DNA of 64,000 nucleotides, from assembly GCA_037389465.1 (NCBI GenBank), contig JAZARR010000123.1, forward strand, positions 1,372,501-1,436,500, given 5' to 3'. The translations under genes and the position numbers were made by a program. Each line of letters starts with the position of its first letter. The stretch's first letter is position 1. Below the pieces are notes generated by a model, which did no database searches, had not been told where the DNA came from, and saw only the letters and a list, made by a program, of their open reading frames with translations. The DNA is from Baylisascaris procyonis. Taxonomy: Eukaryota > Nematoda > Chromadorea > Rhabditida > Ascarididae. Positions 11,071 through 27,387 of this stretch are shown here, piece after piece.

Positions 11071-13559
11071 CTATGCGGTTGTTGTCAGTTTAATTGAAAT
11101 GTTTCGAATCTTGGCACGTAAATTGAAGAGCGCTTTTGCATTCGTATCGTCATCTTTAGCGACCACATAGCACAGTAGCAACTTGTCGATCCTTGCCGTC
11201 CCACCTGGTAGGCGATGAACCTAAATTTTGTTTGCGATGAACATGAACGAGTGAGAGCCGGAGACTATATTTCGTCATTTATAGCTACTTTCACTTCAGT
11301 TCTTTTTCCCCACTGTTGTCGGCGGAACTTCGATGTATGATGAAGCTATGAAACTCTGGAAATTGAATTACGATTCAACTTTAAGGATCATCTTCACTCA
11401 AATCGTTCCATTTTCCTAGAGTCAACTTTAAATTCCTCTTCATAAGCTATCTCATGGAATCTTTCCATTGCCACTTAAAGACGAAAAGTATGTATGAGGC
11501 CATTTTAAAGAAACACTCCGACACTTGAGCTGGAGCGTTACTGCTATCGTTCATCTATTAGGGCATTGCAGCAGATGCTTGAGCAGTGTATGACAAGACT
11601 TAAGCCCATATAACAAAAGTGAACATTGCATCTAGTGCATTGCTTGACGATCGAAGTTATTTCTATAGGCCCTTATATATAAACAAATGAATAAAAATAC
11701 GACGAAATACTTCGAGTTCATTCATGGCTCCTGAATCGAGGAACGAATAGACTGGATTCACTCGAAAGAATTGATTGTTGCTCGTCTTGATTTTAATCGC
11801 ATAACGAACATTCGACTCGTTTATCAATATATGGCTGTAAATTTAATGCATCGATTTGTGTGTTCCCATTTATGGTAAAATGCACTGCCACTTCCAATGT
11901 ATTTTAGAAGCAAATTCAAGCATTCATTAAGTAAGGAATACTAAATTAAAACGTATAAGCGAACGTATATATAAAGCGCATGAAGAAATGCATATTTCTG
12001 AGCATATAAAACTAAGCAGTGATTATGCCGTTTTTGAACATATCAGTTACGGTGATAATATTACCATCATAAATAAATAAAGCCTATTTTCTTCATATAT
12101 ATTTTATCATGTAATAATGGCTATTAAAAGCACATTTAATTCAAGCATATTTCCTTTAGAAAATGATAAAGAAAAGCTAAAATTGAACGGATGGAATAAA
12201 GCTCGCTCAATATTCTCATTCAAATAAAGGGAGTGTCGTCTTTCTTACCGATAACAACCTATGTCAAATTCACATATACGTATAATATTTGCTTAATATA
12301 TCCCTATTGCAATTGTTCAACTATAATTCCTAAGAGGTGAATGAAATACTCACGAAGAAATCCCTCCTTCAAGCGTGAACTCAGCTTTGATCGGATCTAC
12401 AGTCAAACTCTTTAGAGATGTGGATTTCGCTTGTGGTTGCTTGAGCTCAATGATCTTTGGCTGAATAGTTGTTTCAGATTTCACACTGCAGTGAGCTGTC
12501 TTAGATGATGTTGCCAGTGGACGAGATGGAACGACCGCCGAAGTGGATTGCGACTTTGATGACTTACGTTGCTGTGTCTGAAGCAGTATCGGTCACTAAG
12601 CTTGTATACAAAGGTTAGACTGAAATGCTTCGAAATGATTAGATTCAACGTGAAAGGTGATATGAAAGACCATCCTGTCAAGTTTTTATCCCATCAAATC
12701 TCATAGCCCTCTCTTCAGTGGTCTTCGAGTTGGAATCAGACAAACAGGCAGACAGACGCACGCATATAGGTGCAGCAGACACAACACTGCTTTTACATAG
12801 CACATTTGTAAAAACACTAAAAGGACGTTCTGAAGAGTAAGGCTCTGATGCTGATCCCAGGCCCCCTAGCACGTCCTTCTCATCATTTTTAATTGATGGA
12901 TTTGAAAGGCGGCCAATTATCTAGCGATAGATGTCCAGTGTAGCGACCTATTTAGAGGCCCTAAAAACTTATACAAGAAGAAATTTTCCCTAATTAAAGT
13001 CGCTTCGACATTTTAGCAGGCGAATTCATTCTGTTGCAGAAACGCCCTGATTCGTTAAATAAAGATAATAACAAAAAATTGTTGATGTAGTAAACTTCAA
13101 CGTCGGTGAATGTTAGTACTGTTCTTAGTGTGTGCTTTTTAATATCTCCTTAATAAATGATACCTTTCTTGTGCCTGATTTGATGGTTTTTTCTCGTTTG
13201 ACATCCGAATGGCTTGATGAGCGTGTTTCTTTATTGTCTATCTTTTTTGAGTCCTTAGATCGTTGAATCATAGCAGCTGCACCAGGACTCCTTCCTTCGA
13301 GTTGTTTTTTCTTTTTCTTAGGTGCTTCCAATTGTGCTAGAAGGAATCTAGGTTTGGAGCCAGGACTACGAGCTTCGAGAACTCTTCGTGCTATCTGCAC
13401 AGTTATGTTTTTATTCCTATGCTTCAATTTTGAGATAGTTTGTTGATCATAAGAGCAGAGGTCATATTTGTGAATCGTTATGGTAGCGCCACTTGACGAC
13501 ATTGTTTCTTCTGCCTTTGAGCATCCGAAGATTGCTTCTGATGGCTGAATACTGGTCAT
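11071..13559 (-). CDS. MSP-domain protein, paralogue A (four exons)
   Basis: Minus-strand exons 13164-13559, 12354-12577, 11711-11834 and 11071-11220 join to 297 codons. Exons 2-4 form a Major Sperm Protein domain (about residues 188-290): SLTVDPIKAEFTLEGG, then NESNVRYAIKIKTSNNQFF, RVNPVYSFLDSGAMNELE, and RIDKLLLCYVVAKDDDTNAK. The order and spacing match nematode single-domain MSP proteins. MSP domains dimerise and polymerise in sperm cytoskeleton or act as adaptors. Exon 1 encodes a basic, Ser/Lys-rich region with KYDLC at residues 31-35, RSPGSKP at 64-70 and a second GRSPGA at 89-94; I do not recognise it as a known domain. The start is the first ATG in frame; upstream in this frame there is a stop before the acceptor at 13662. 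The donor of exon 1 (AAG|GTATCA) leaves a KVSF sequence if unspliced. An AATAAA lies 20 nt past the stop. A related gene lies 2.3 kb upstream on the same strand. The exact sperm role is inferred. Confidence 0.87.
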
Positions 13560-13661
13560 CTTTATAATGCGCTCGTTGGATTCTCGTTGGATGTACTATT
13601 GATTGATCGTGAGGGTGACGGCTATAGATCTCCGTGAAACAACTAGCCGTTTCTTTTGTGT

Positions 13662-13664
13662 CTG
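13662..13664 (-). promoter_or_regulatory. Candidate splice acceptor upstream of MSP paralogue A
   Basis: TTGATTGCAG on the minus strand ends about 100 nt before the chosen ATG. The segment between contains an in-frame stop, so it is best read as 5' UTR after a trans-spliced leader or a 5' UTR intron. Paralogue B has a similar TTGCAG in the corresponding place. Confidence 0.4.
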
Positions 13665-15949
13665 CAATCAATAATTCTTCATTTAAATAAATCCACTAAT
13701 ATGAAATTTGAATAATTTTTATATAGTATCAATGCTTGAAAATATTCAAAAAATGCTAAAAGAATAGCAGAAGGATTACGAAGTTAACAAAGGGTATCAC
13801 AGATAGTGCTGTCATGAAAATATTCAATAATGGGTGAAGGGAACAAGCTACTAGAACATTCAATAAAATGAGCAAATGTCGATGGGCACCCGGCACAAGG
13901 AGAGTGGCAGCGATTCTCAACGAACTCGATGTCAACATCGTGCCGAGGAATCTTTCGAATAGGCATTCATGGAAGTGGTGGACTGAGAGTAGCTAGATAC
14001 CCCTTGACATATCCACGGTCTACCTCGGGAGATGTACAGGATGCGATTTACTTCTCATGAATATGATATTTGGGGAGCTCACAGAATAGTACTAGGCCGT
14101 TTGTGGCGACTTTCAAATTCACTGGTCAATAAACAGGCCTCTTCTTTTTTTCCATATCTTTCAAAAAAAATCCTGGTTATTTTGAAAACTGATTAAACCT
14201 ATGATAACTTAGAATTTCCATGATAAATGCTGTGTCATGCAGCTTTAGCCAACACGAGCGCTTCTTTGAGCTCTAGGATGGGAGCGTTTTATTTGTAGAC
14301 GATTGTATTAATGAATGTACTACTCAACAGTTGGGGAAACAGATCAACTCTTCTTCCGCTCTAATCCATAATACATGAACTCACGAAGCGTGAAGATCTT
14401 CTGCGCACCAGAGTGCAACTTAATTCGACTGCTCCGCACCTTAGAAAAAGCGTAAAATGACTCGTCGACAACATATTCACTCTAAATTGAAAAGTTTTGA
14501 ATGACGTAAGGCGGAATATAATTTTGAGGGAATGCACATTTTTTTTTTGTGAAATCTGAAATCTGAAATTCCTCTTAGAGTTATGGCTTTTTTGAATTTT
14601 AAATTTATGGAGAGAAATTTGAATGGATCTTTAAGCACGGCGAATGTACTACATCCAAAAAGTGGCACTGATAACTGTTTATGGGTAGGGCATACTATAT
14701 TTATCTGTCTGCTCATATATATGTTTTTGTAGTTGTCTATTGAGTTGTTTCAACTTAATAACCACAACGATAGGATGATCGCCAATAGCAGATTGACCGA
14801 TCAATTTCTGAAAGAGTTTTCGAGATATCGAACAATTTAGAGGTCACACTTTGCGCAGATCGATTTTTCTTAATTTACATCAGCCAAAACACAAAACTAT
14901 AGCAACTAGCAAGATATATGCATCGTTGCATCCCGTCTTCTCACCTATCGTATTTTTCATTTCCCTCGAGGAAAATAATCAGCCCTCTATCGTTCCATCT
15001 TAGATGTTTTACCTTACGATAGTGTTGCTAAGATCATTTCTATCTCTCATTTGCGTAAATAATGTAATGAACAGAATTCTTGATGATGTTTAAACTATTT
15101 CCTTATGACATTGGAATTTATTGACTCGATTTCTACGGATTTCATAGTGATATGATGCGCGTTGCAAATGCAAATTTACGAAAACGCCTAAGGAGAATCT
15201 TCTGGTGGAAATTTCTGTAAACACTTGAATCACCAAAGTGCATAATCGTGCTTTTTTCATCCTCCATCAGGCAATCTTCTTATTGGTTATTTCTCCTTTT
15301 TCGAAATCATGCATGTCATGTTGATAATGGTTTAAAATTGAAGGCGGGAGGGGGAACTTACGGGTGATGCAAGAAGAGCGAGATGTTCACAGAGAAATGG
15401 TTCTATGTAAATAGTACCGTGTATGTGCCATTTATAGTGAACTTTTCTGGCCGAAAGATTCAATGAGTTTTGCTTTAATCATCACAGTTATGAAGGAGCA
15501 AACTCCACGACACGTTTGATCGACTGGCTAATACGTGGTACCAAAAAATTTTCCTTAAATTCCTCATTACCGCAATCAACTTCTATGAATTTATTTGATG
15601 AGATTTGCACTGAGCGAAGTAAGCAAAACACGACGGCCTCAGAATTACTACCACTTCCAATTTTCCTCTAGTGGTTCAGCAGTATTTAACTGAAAAATGT
15701 TCATACAGAAAAAGGCATCGGTGCTAGTGAAAAGAGGTAAGAGGGCTCACTTCGAATACCTGATTTTATTGCTATTCAATAAAATTAAGGGATTGATGAT
15801 GTACTAGGTTGTATTTGTCGACACGAAAATATGGAAATGGTATGCATTTTGAAGAAAGTCAAAGTGATGTAAAAGCTCATCGAGAGTTGATTATGATACA
15901 GGTGAAATTTCATTAAAGGCATTTAAATATGCAACATTTGAGGTGAAAA
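13665..15949. other. Intergenic DNA between the two MSP paralogues
   Basis: About 2.3 kb of mixed composition. It holds short minus-strand open frames at 13,756-13,966 and 14,477-14,716, but no MSP-like sequence, so no third copy or remnant is visible between the two genes. It should include the promoter of paralogue A and the 3' flank of paralogue B. Confidence 0.4.
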
Positions 15950-15955
15950 TTTATT
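15950..15955 (-). terminator. Polyadenylation signal of MSP paralogue B
   Basis: AATAAA on the minus strand, 52 nt downstream of the TGA stop. Confidence 0.6.
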
Positions 15956-16006
15956 CTGACAACAGATGCCATTTGATTGATCTTCGAAAGAAAACTTCAA
16001 TCCCCA

Positions 16007-18214
16007 TCATACAGTTTTTAGTTTCACATAGAGATTTTGAATTTTTGCTCTCAAATTGAAGAGTGCCTTTGCGTTTGTATCCTCTTCTTTAGCGATCACA
16101 TAGCACAGCAAAAGCTTGTCGACCCTCGGCATTCCACCAGGTAAGCGAAAAACCTTCAAATTAGATTATGAAAAAAAGTTTCTCTCGAAAAAATGGCAGC
16201 AAATTGCGTCAGCTATCATCAAAATCACATATTATGATCTCAACATATAGCAACACTTTTTAACATTTTCGAAAATTTGAAAATTTCATGAGGAAATTTT
16301 TATGTTACTACTCCTCTCACTACAATTACATGAAAGAAAAATCACCGTCAAATCAGCTTTAATTTACTTCCGAAAAAATATTCGTCTTGAAAGTGTATTA
16401 TGGTAAATATGTTATCACTTAACCTTCCGATTAAATAAGTTTTCAATTTTCATTTCAATCGGTGATATTATAAATAATTTTGTGCGTATATAATACACAC
16501 ATCTTAATCCTCTATTATTCTTTAATATTTAAAAAAAGAGATTAATAAAATATAAAAATGAATACTTCTAATTCGTTCATAGCGCCCGAATCGAGAAACG
16601 AATAGACTGGATTGACACGAAAGAATTGATTATTACTAGTTTTGATTTTGATTGCAAATCGTACATTCGACTCGTTTAGTAGCATAAGTCTGTAATATTA
16701 GCAACAAAATTAGTAAAATGCGATGAGTTCAACGGGAAATCAAAGATTACTATAAATCATTGGCTTGACATTGTAGTCTGGCTAGGGCATATACAGTATT
16801 GAAAACGAAATATAACGACACTCAGATGAAATCTTTGTTCTTGTAACAAATGGCTGACAGATTAGGCTTTAATTGAGGGAATCAATTTTATGATAGGTCA
16901 CTAAATGTTCTGTATCAGGCTATGCTGTCGATCGAATATCTCAAAACTAAGCTTACAACCGAAATATCGAAATTCGTTTCTGCTTGCTTATAATCTTTTC
17001 TCCTTTACTAATTCTTAGGCTTTTCAATCTCTGCTATCCTTCTTTCAGTTACGCAAACTTGAAATGCGATATTCAATGGGAAGAAAATAAACAGAGATAA
17101 AAAAATCGAAAGAAATATATGTTTATGAGATCTTACTAACGGCGCGAAATGCCAGTTGTGCGTTTCTGTTTTCATCAAAGGATTTTCATCAAAGAATTCG
17201 TCCATGCAAATTTTCTTTGAGCTCCATAATCCATTCAAAAAAGTATCTATATAGTCGATAGGGAGAATATATTGGATGAATAACTAACGTGGACATTCCA
17301 CCGTCAACCGAAAATTCGGCTTCAGTTGGATCGACACTTAAGCCTTTGACTTGACTCACTGTTGATCTTGATCTTCTTGTATTGCTTGCCGTTGTATCGT
17401 TTGCCTTCGATGCAATAATCTTATATTTGCTTGGAGAAGTTATATTTGAATCGGTCGCAAGCGGTGCACTGGGAACGGTTGTTGGAAGGAGTGGAAGAAT
17501 TGCCGATTTGAATTGAGGCAAATCAGTTTGTTTTGCCTAGAATATTCCATCTTTCGCTATTGCTATGAAATATTCTGGGAAATTTTATGAAATATCATTT
17601 CGCTTCATTGCTTCATTGCTTCATTTCGCTATTTCTATCTTAATAAAAATTTGTTTTTTTAAAGCTTCAATACCCTTCGATGCTTCAAACAAATCCTTCC
17701 ATGAAAATATCCTTTAAAATATTCTAGCTCAATGAAAGATTAGTAAAAAAAGGCTCAATGAAAAATAATTCAGGATCTAAAAACTATTAGGTGTTCGAGG
17801 GTTGTTGAAAAATGAGACCTTTTCGGAATTGTTATTGCCTCCTTCGTTGTGTTTTTTTGTGTCCGATCGAAGAGATGAGTGCATTTCTTTAATTGGCAGT
17901 TTTTTCGATTCCCTGAATTTCGGTGGCGGTATCGATGCACCTGGGGATCTTCCTTTTAGCCTTTCTTTTTTCTCGATCGCTTCTAGTTGATCAAGAAGAA
18001 GTTTTGGTTTCGAACCAGGGCTACGAGTTTCTAGCATCGCTCGCGGGATTTCAATCTTGACGTTCTTCTTTATTAATCCTGTCTTTGAGGTGTTCTTTCC
18101 TCGATAGATGCATAGATCATATTTATTGATCGTAACGGTGGCTGTACTTGGTGAAGCTAATGCTTTAGATTGTGAAACATTTGACAATTTTATATTCATT
18201 GCTCTCTCTGACAT
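16007..18214 (-). CDS. MSP-domain protein, paralogue B (four exons)
   Basis: Minus-strand exons 17819-18214, 17289-17536, 16566-16689 and 16007-16153 join to 304 codons. The gene is a tandem paralogue of the one ending at 11071: exon 1 is again 132 codons, exon 3 again 124 nt, and intron phases are identical (0, 2, 0). The MSP domain covers GLSVDPTEAEFSVDGG through NESNVRFAIKIKTSNNQFF, RVNPVYSFLDSGAMNELE and RVDKLLLCYVIAKEEDTNAK. Exon 3 differs from paralogue A in about 4 of 41 residues while about 16 codons differ silently, so both copies appear to be under purifying selection. The N-terminal region shares KYDLC (31-35), RSPGSKP (64-70) and GRSPGA at the same positions or one residue apart. 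The linker in exon 2 is Ser/Thr-rich and poorly conserved. The donor of exon 1 is an unusual GTCTCA. An AATAAA lies 52 nt beyond the stop. The protein is probably a germline or sperm cytoskeletal factor, by family inference. Confidence 0.87.
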
Positions 18215-18237
18215 AATTGAATCGTTTTTATACGTAT

Positions 18238-18240
18238 CTG
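18238..18240 (-). promoter_or_regulatory. Candidate splice acceptor upstream of MSP paralogue B
   Basis: TTTTTCATTGCAG on the minus strand ends 23 nt before the chosen ATG, a distance typical of a spliced-leader site. The frame stays open back to the acceptor, so an additional upstream coding exon cannot be excluded. Confidence 0.5.
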
Positions 18241-21200
18241 CAATGAAAAAAAGAAAATCGTTAAACGAAATTATTATATTTATTTAAAGAAAATTCAATT
18301 TGACCAATAAAACGTATTTCGCTTCGTTTGAGAGAAATAAACACAAAATGAGACATGAAGAATGATAATTGTCATTTTGGTCAATATAGTTTAATAGAGT
18401 TTTTTTAAAGTAAAAAAAAAAAAGAAAATTTTGAAAAGTATAGCTTCTCTTCTACTATAGCGAACATTTTCTTGATTTGTTTTCCAATTTCTTCTATTTA
18501 ATTCTTTCTACTTTACTCGCGGGTATTGTGTATCTATCGAGAACCACATACAAGTTGACGATGAAAACGACCTCATCAACAACAGAAGATGATCGCTTTT
18601 TTGTTTTGTTCTTTCTCTGATGCTTATATCAGAGAAAGATTTGGACAATTTATGGCCACCCTAATTAATTTGAATTAACGGTTGCGATAGACAGCTAAAG
18701 GCTAAATTGTCCAAATTGAGCTCATATAAAGCAATGACAGAGGATGCGATCCTGTAATTAGTATCTTTTCATGACGTAAAAGACGCATTAACGAAGTTGA
18801 AATTATTCCACCTAAAATGTGTGATCTGAGTAAATTAACCAATAGATAAGACAAGCCAATATATTGAGTTCGCATTTGCAGCAACTCAGATAGAAAAAAT
18901 AAGTGAAACCTTTTTCTTTGAAATTCATAGAATTCAACAGCAAAATGGAGTAAAAGTTTTGGCTTTTGGTACGGTTTTGAAGGCGACGTGAAGACGGAAA
19001 ACCTGTTCTATGTAATCAATGGACACTGAAAAGCTTATAAAATCGAGTTGATATCTATTGATATCAACGATATATAACACATAGCGCGATCAAAAAGTTA
19101 CACTACCAACAAATTAAAACAGATAATATACGAGTATAGATATTGCCACAAATTAGTAACAGGTAATGATTAGTGAAGCTGTAATAACTGAAATATAGCT
19201 TATGCGACTCAACATCGAAGTACGCTGATATGAACGATCATGGTGAAGAAAGCTCTAAGTAGGTTGTTGAGATAGTGAAAGCTTAATTTGCATATTGCAT
19301 TGAACGAATAGCTGGCAAAGTTGAAGTAAGAAGATATGATAGAATATTTTATATCTTTACGTCTAAGTTCACAAGTTTACAATTTTACGTCTAAAAAAAC
19401 ATTTAAGAAGTTTAGAAAATATTTCCCATATCATTGTATGAAAATTTTATCGATTGAAGAGAATGGTAAACTATTCGTAAATAATTTTCAAAAAGGAATT
19501 TCTATTCCATTTCGGCCGTTAAAAAAATAAGTGGAGAATATAAAAAAAAACTGGAAATATTTCTTATATTGAGAATGGCAATAAATATTTCCTATACGCT
19601 AAGCTAACATCGAAACCAATTCTTTCAGAGTAAGTAAAACACCAAAAGTGTAAAAATAGAATTTTATTGCGAAAGAAGTAGCATTAATTGTGATAATTAA
19701 CGACGCACTCGTACGAGCGACTAGTGATCATCAAGCTGCAATTAAAAAGATAGGGTACCCACTTTAATCAGAAAATCATTGGGTAGGGAATTTTGCCTAG
19801 TGAAGCAAGTATAAAATTTAAGAACTGTGTTTTTTCAAATTTTAGTGGAAAATATCTAAGAAATGAACATATAAGAGAGCGATAAAATATTGTCAACGTC
19901 AAATGATGCATTGATTCGCATTGCATTGCTTACAAGTAAATAACTCTGCAAGACACTAGAATATTTACACAGAAGTAACTTTGAGAGGTGTATAGCGAAA
20001 CGAATGAGCATATCTGTGTTGTCAGAGCATCAATTGTTCATCCATGTGAATTACGTGTGAAAGATGGTATTTTGCTTATAACATATGAGGGGGAATTGCT
20101 AAGAATATATTCTTAGCAACAAAACAAACGATCAACTGATGTTTTTGACATTTTTTGAATGTCTGATCAAGTGATGGATCATATGGAAAATAGAGCAAAT
20201 AATTTGCTTTTTTGTGCATTTATTCTCGAAATTCTTGTGGTGACAATATTTAGAAGGGCAGGGGTAGCGAAGGAGGGACATTTCAGAAAAGCAGAAGTGA
20301 ATGAAGAATGGACGATGAGAATTTCGCACTAAAACAAATAAAATAAATATTCAAATCAAGCCACTGGTAGTGACTCGGATCGCATTAAATAAAACGAAAC
20401 TATTGAAGAAAGATGTCGTCAAAAATTTCCACACAATAACGAATTAAAAAGTCAGCGCTTTTGAACGATAAGTTCATTGTGGCGAGTTTGTTTTAGTGAA
20501 AGCCAAAATAAGCTAGATTCTTTTCAAGAAATTATTTTCTGTTATTGATGGAAAAGAACATCTCGAAATTCGAGTAACGGATTGTGGCATAATAGAAGAG
20601 GTGAAAGTGTTAAAAGCTACAGCAATTGAACCGAATCAGTTGGAATATTTCTGAGAATAGGAAAATATTGGCGTTGTCGACCCACTGCATGGTGGAGATT
20701 AGGAAACGATCACGACATTCAGTCTTTCGATTAGAGTGACAAGGACTTCTGTTGCAGATTGGTTATCGCTTGTGGCTAAAGAATTGCACTACCAACTAGT
20801 TAAAAGCTAGTTATAAATGATAGTGGGTGCGTTCTACATTTGACTGACTCAACAACAAACATGTTTCGTCGAAAACACTGAAAAAGCTCTCGCCCATAGA
20901 AGATTAAATCTGGGCATATCTTTGGGAATTATTAAATTCCAACAGACATTACTAAAAGCGATTGTTTTCTTGAATGGATATTACAAGTTGAGTGGTAATG
21001 GAATCGATGAAGATAGTTCTACAAGGAGATGACGAATTGACCAGCAGTGTAGGTGCGAAGGAAATCACAGGAAAAATGGGTGTAGGATGCACTAACGAAA
21101 ATGAAGGTATGAGTGCAATTGACAAGAACAATTTAGAATCGGAAATCCCGAATTGCTGATCGGTCAAGTAGAAATATGTAGCTCAGCACAAAGCTTTGTC

Positions 21201-22758
21201 GCTGACGTCAATTGCGCCAATTCATCGAAACGTGCAAAAATGTGATGGCATGTGGATTAAGTTTCATTAAGAGCTTACAAAATTAAGCAGACCGCAAATT
21301 CGTTTTCCTAGCACGATCATTGAAAAAATTGCTGGAGCTATTCTCATTAAGCTTGAAGCAGTCAGAAAACGGCTATTTTAATGAAGTGAGGAAACTATGT
21401 CATTTCTGGACAAAGATGGCATTATTATGTGAAGAAGGCGTCAAAAACGTACTAGATTGCCCCTGACCAGGAGCAGATTTTCCTTCCAAGAAGAGAATGG
21501 ACTGCTGGAATGATCATTCCCAATGAATGCAGTTCATTGCACTATAGGACGCAAGGAATTTGAAAGCACTTTATGGTCTAATTAAAGCTACAATGAAATA
21601 CGCACATAATCACTCGCTTTCACCTATCTGAAATAGACCTTGAAAGGTAAGTAAGCACATTAGAAGAGCACTGCCTAAATGTAATGCTCAAATGGAGTCT
21701 GATGAAATACAGCGATAAATCACTGCCGGCATTGAAACAACTCTTGATCTAGTGGAGAAGAGAATATCTCTCCAATCGGTGACGAACAATATTCAAACAT
21801 CGACGCTGTGGATGGCGAGAACGTCTCAACCAGGAGGATTAATTATGGTTATCGAACATGACCTTCTGAAGAGCTATTGCTTCGTCGGTCATGTCACTGA
21901 TTGAGTTTTCATTACAAATCGCTAATCAAGAAATTCGATACTTTTCATTACAAACAACTGACGATGAAAAGTTCAATCAATCATAGAAACTGCTATAGAG
22001 AAAGGACGCTTGAAGTTCTTCTACGATAACCTCAGCCTTTTGTTTGCCATCGTCATAGACGCTTGAAATTTGCTCCGAGGAAAGTGCAAAAGGGTATCAC
22101 CAAGAGCTATTAATAGATAATAAAATATCACCCGGTGGGTTTATTTCACCTCATTTCGTATAATTTTAATGACCACTTCGTATTTAATGGGTGGATTGCT
22201 TGAAGGCAAAGATAAGTTAGAAGGCGATACAATATTCCTTGGCGTTCTTATCGACGAACTGTTTTTTTCTTTCAAAAGCAGCATCGAAAAATCCATTCAT
22301 TTTCTTTAAATCAGTATAGGTTTCTTGGGAACAAATCGGTCAGCAGCTAAATTAGTTTCTCACAAAGAACAGCTCATCAATATGCAAAATTCAAAAAAAA
22401 AAGTCCACTGGTGATATTCAGATAGCACAAGAAAATTGTTTTTTTTTTTTTTTGCATGAAGTTAGACAATTGCTTTCGAGCAATTCTCAAAACGAAAGAA
22501 AAAGAAATGAGAGCGTTGGTTGAAAATGGGTTCTTTTGAGCTTTCTTTTGAATTGAATCGAATTTTTTCTATCATAGCGACAGGCCAATCCTATAGACAA
22601 CTTTAATCGAATTCTTTAGTGGATATTTTAATGGAAATTTTGAGAGTACATGGTTGTCCAGAGGATTCGAAATTTGTAAAAATGAGTGAAATTCATTTTT
22701 TTTTTTTGGAAAAATATTTTGATTTCGAATATGCGCATTAATCTTTATTATCTTGTAG
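18241..22758. other. Long stretch without an assignable gene
   Basis: The plus strand is purine-rich and packed with stop codons in all frames. It includes an 11-12 bp stem hairpin at 18,610-18,639 and a 24-bp perfect palindrome at 20,096-20,119. Parts of 20.7-22.1 kb look like decayed coding sequence by composition, but no family can be named. Confidence 0.4.

Positions 22759-27387
<4,629 letters not shown>

Noticed and set aside
20700..22140. Decayed retroelement coding region
   Set aside because: Composition and scattered peptide fragments suggest old coding sequence, but no reverse transcriptase, integrase or protease motif could be found.
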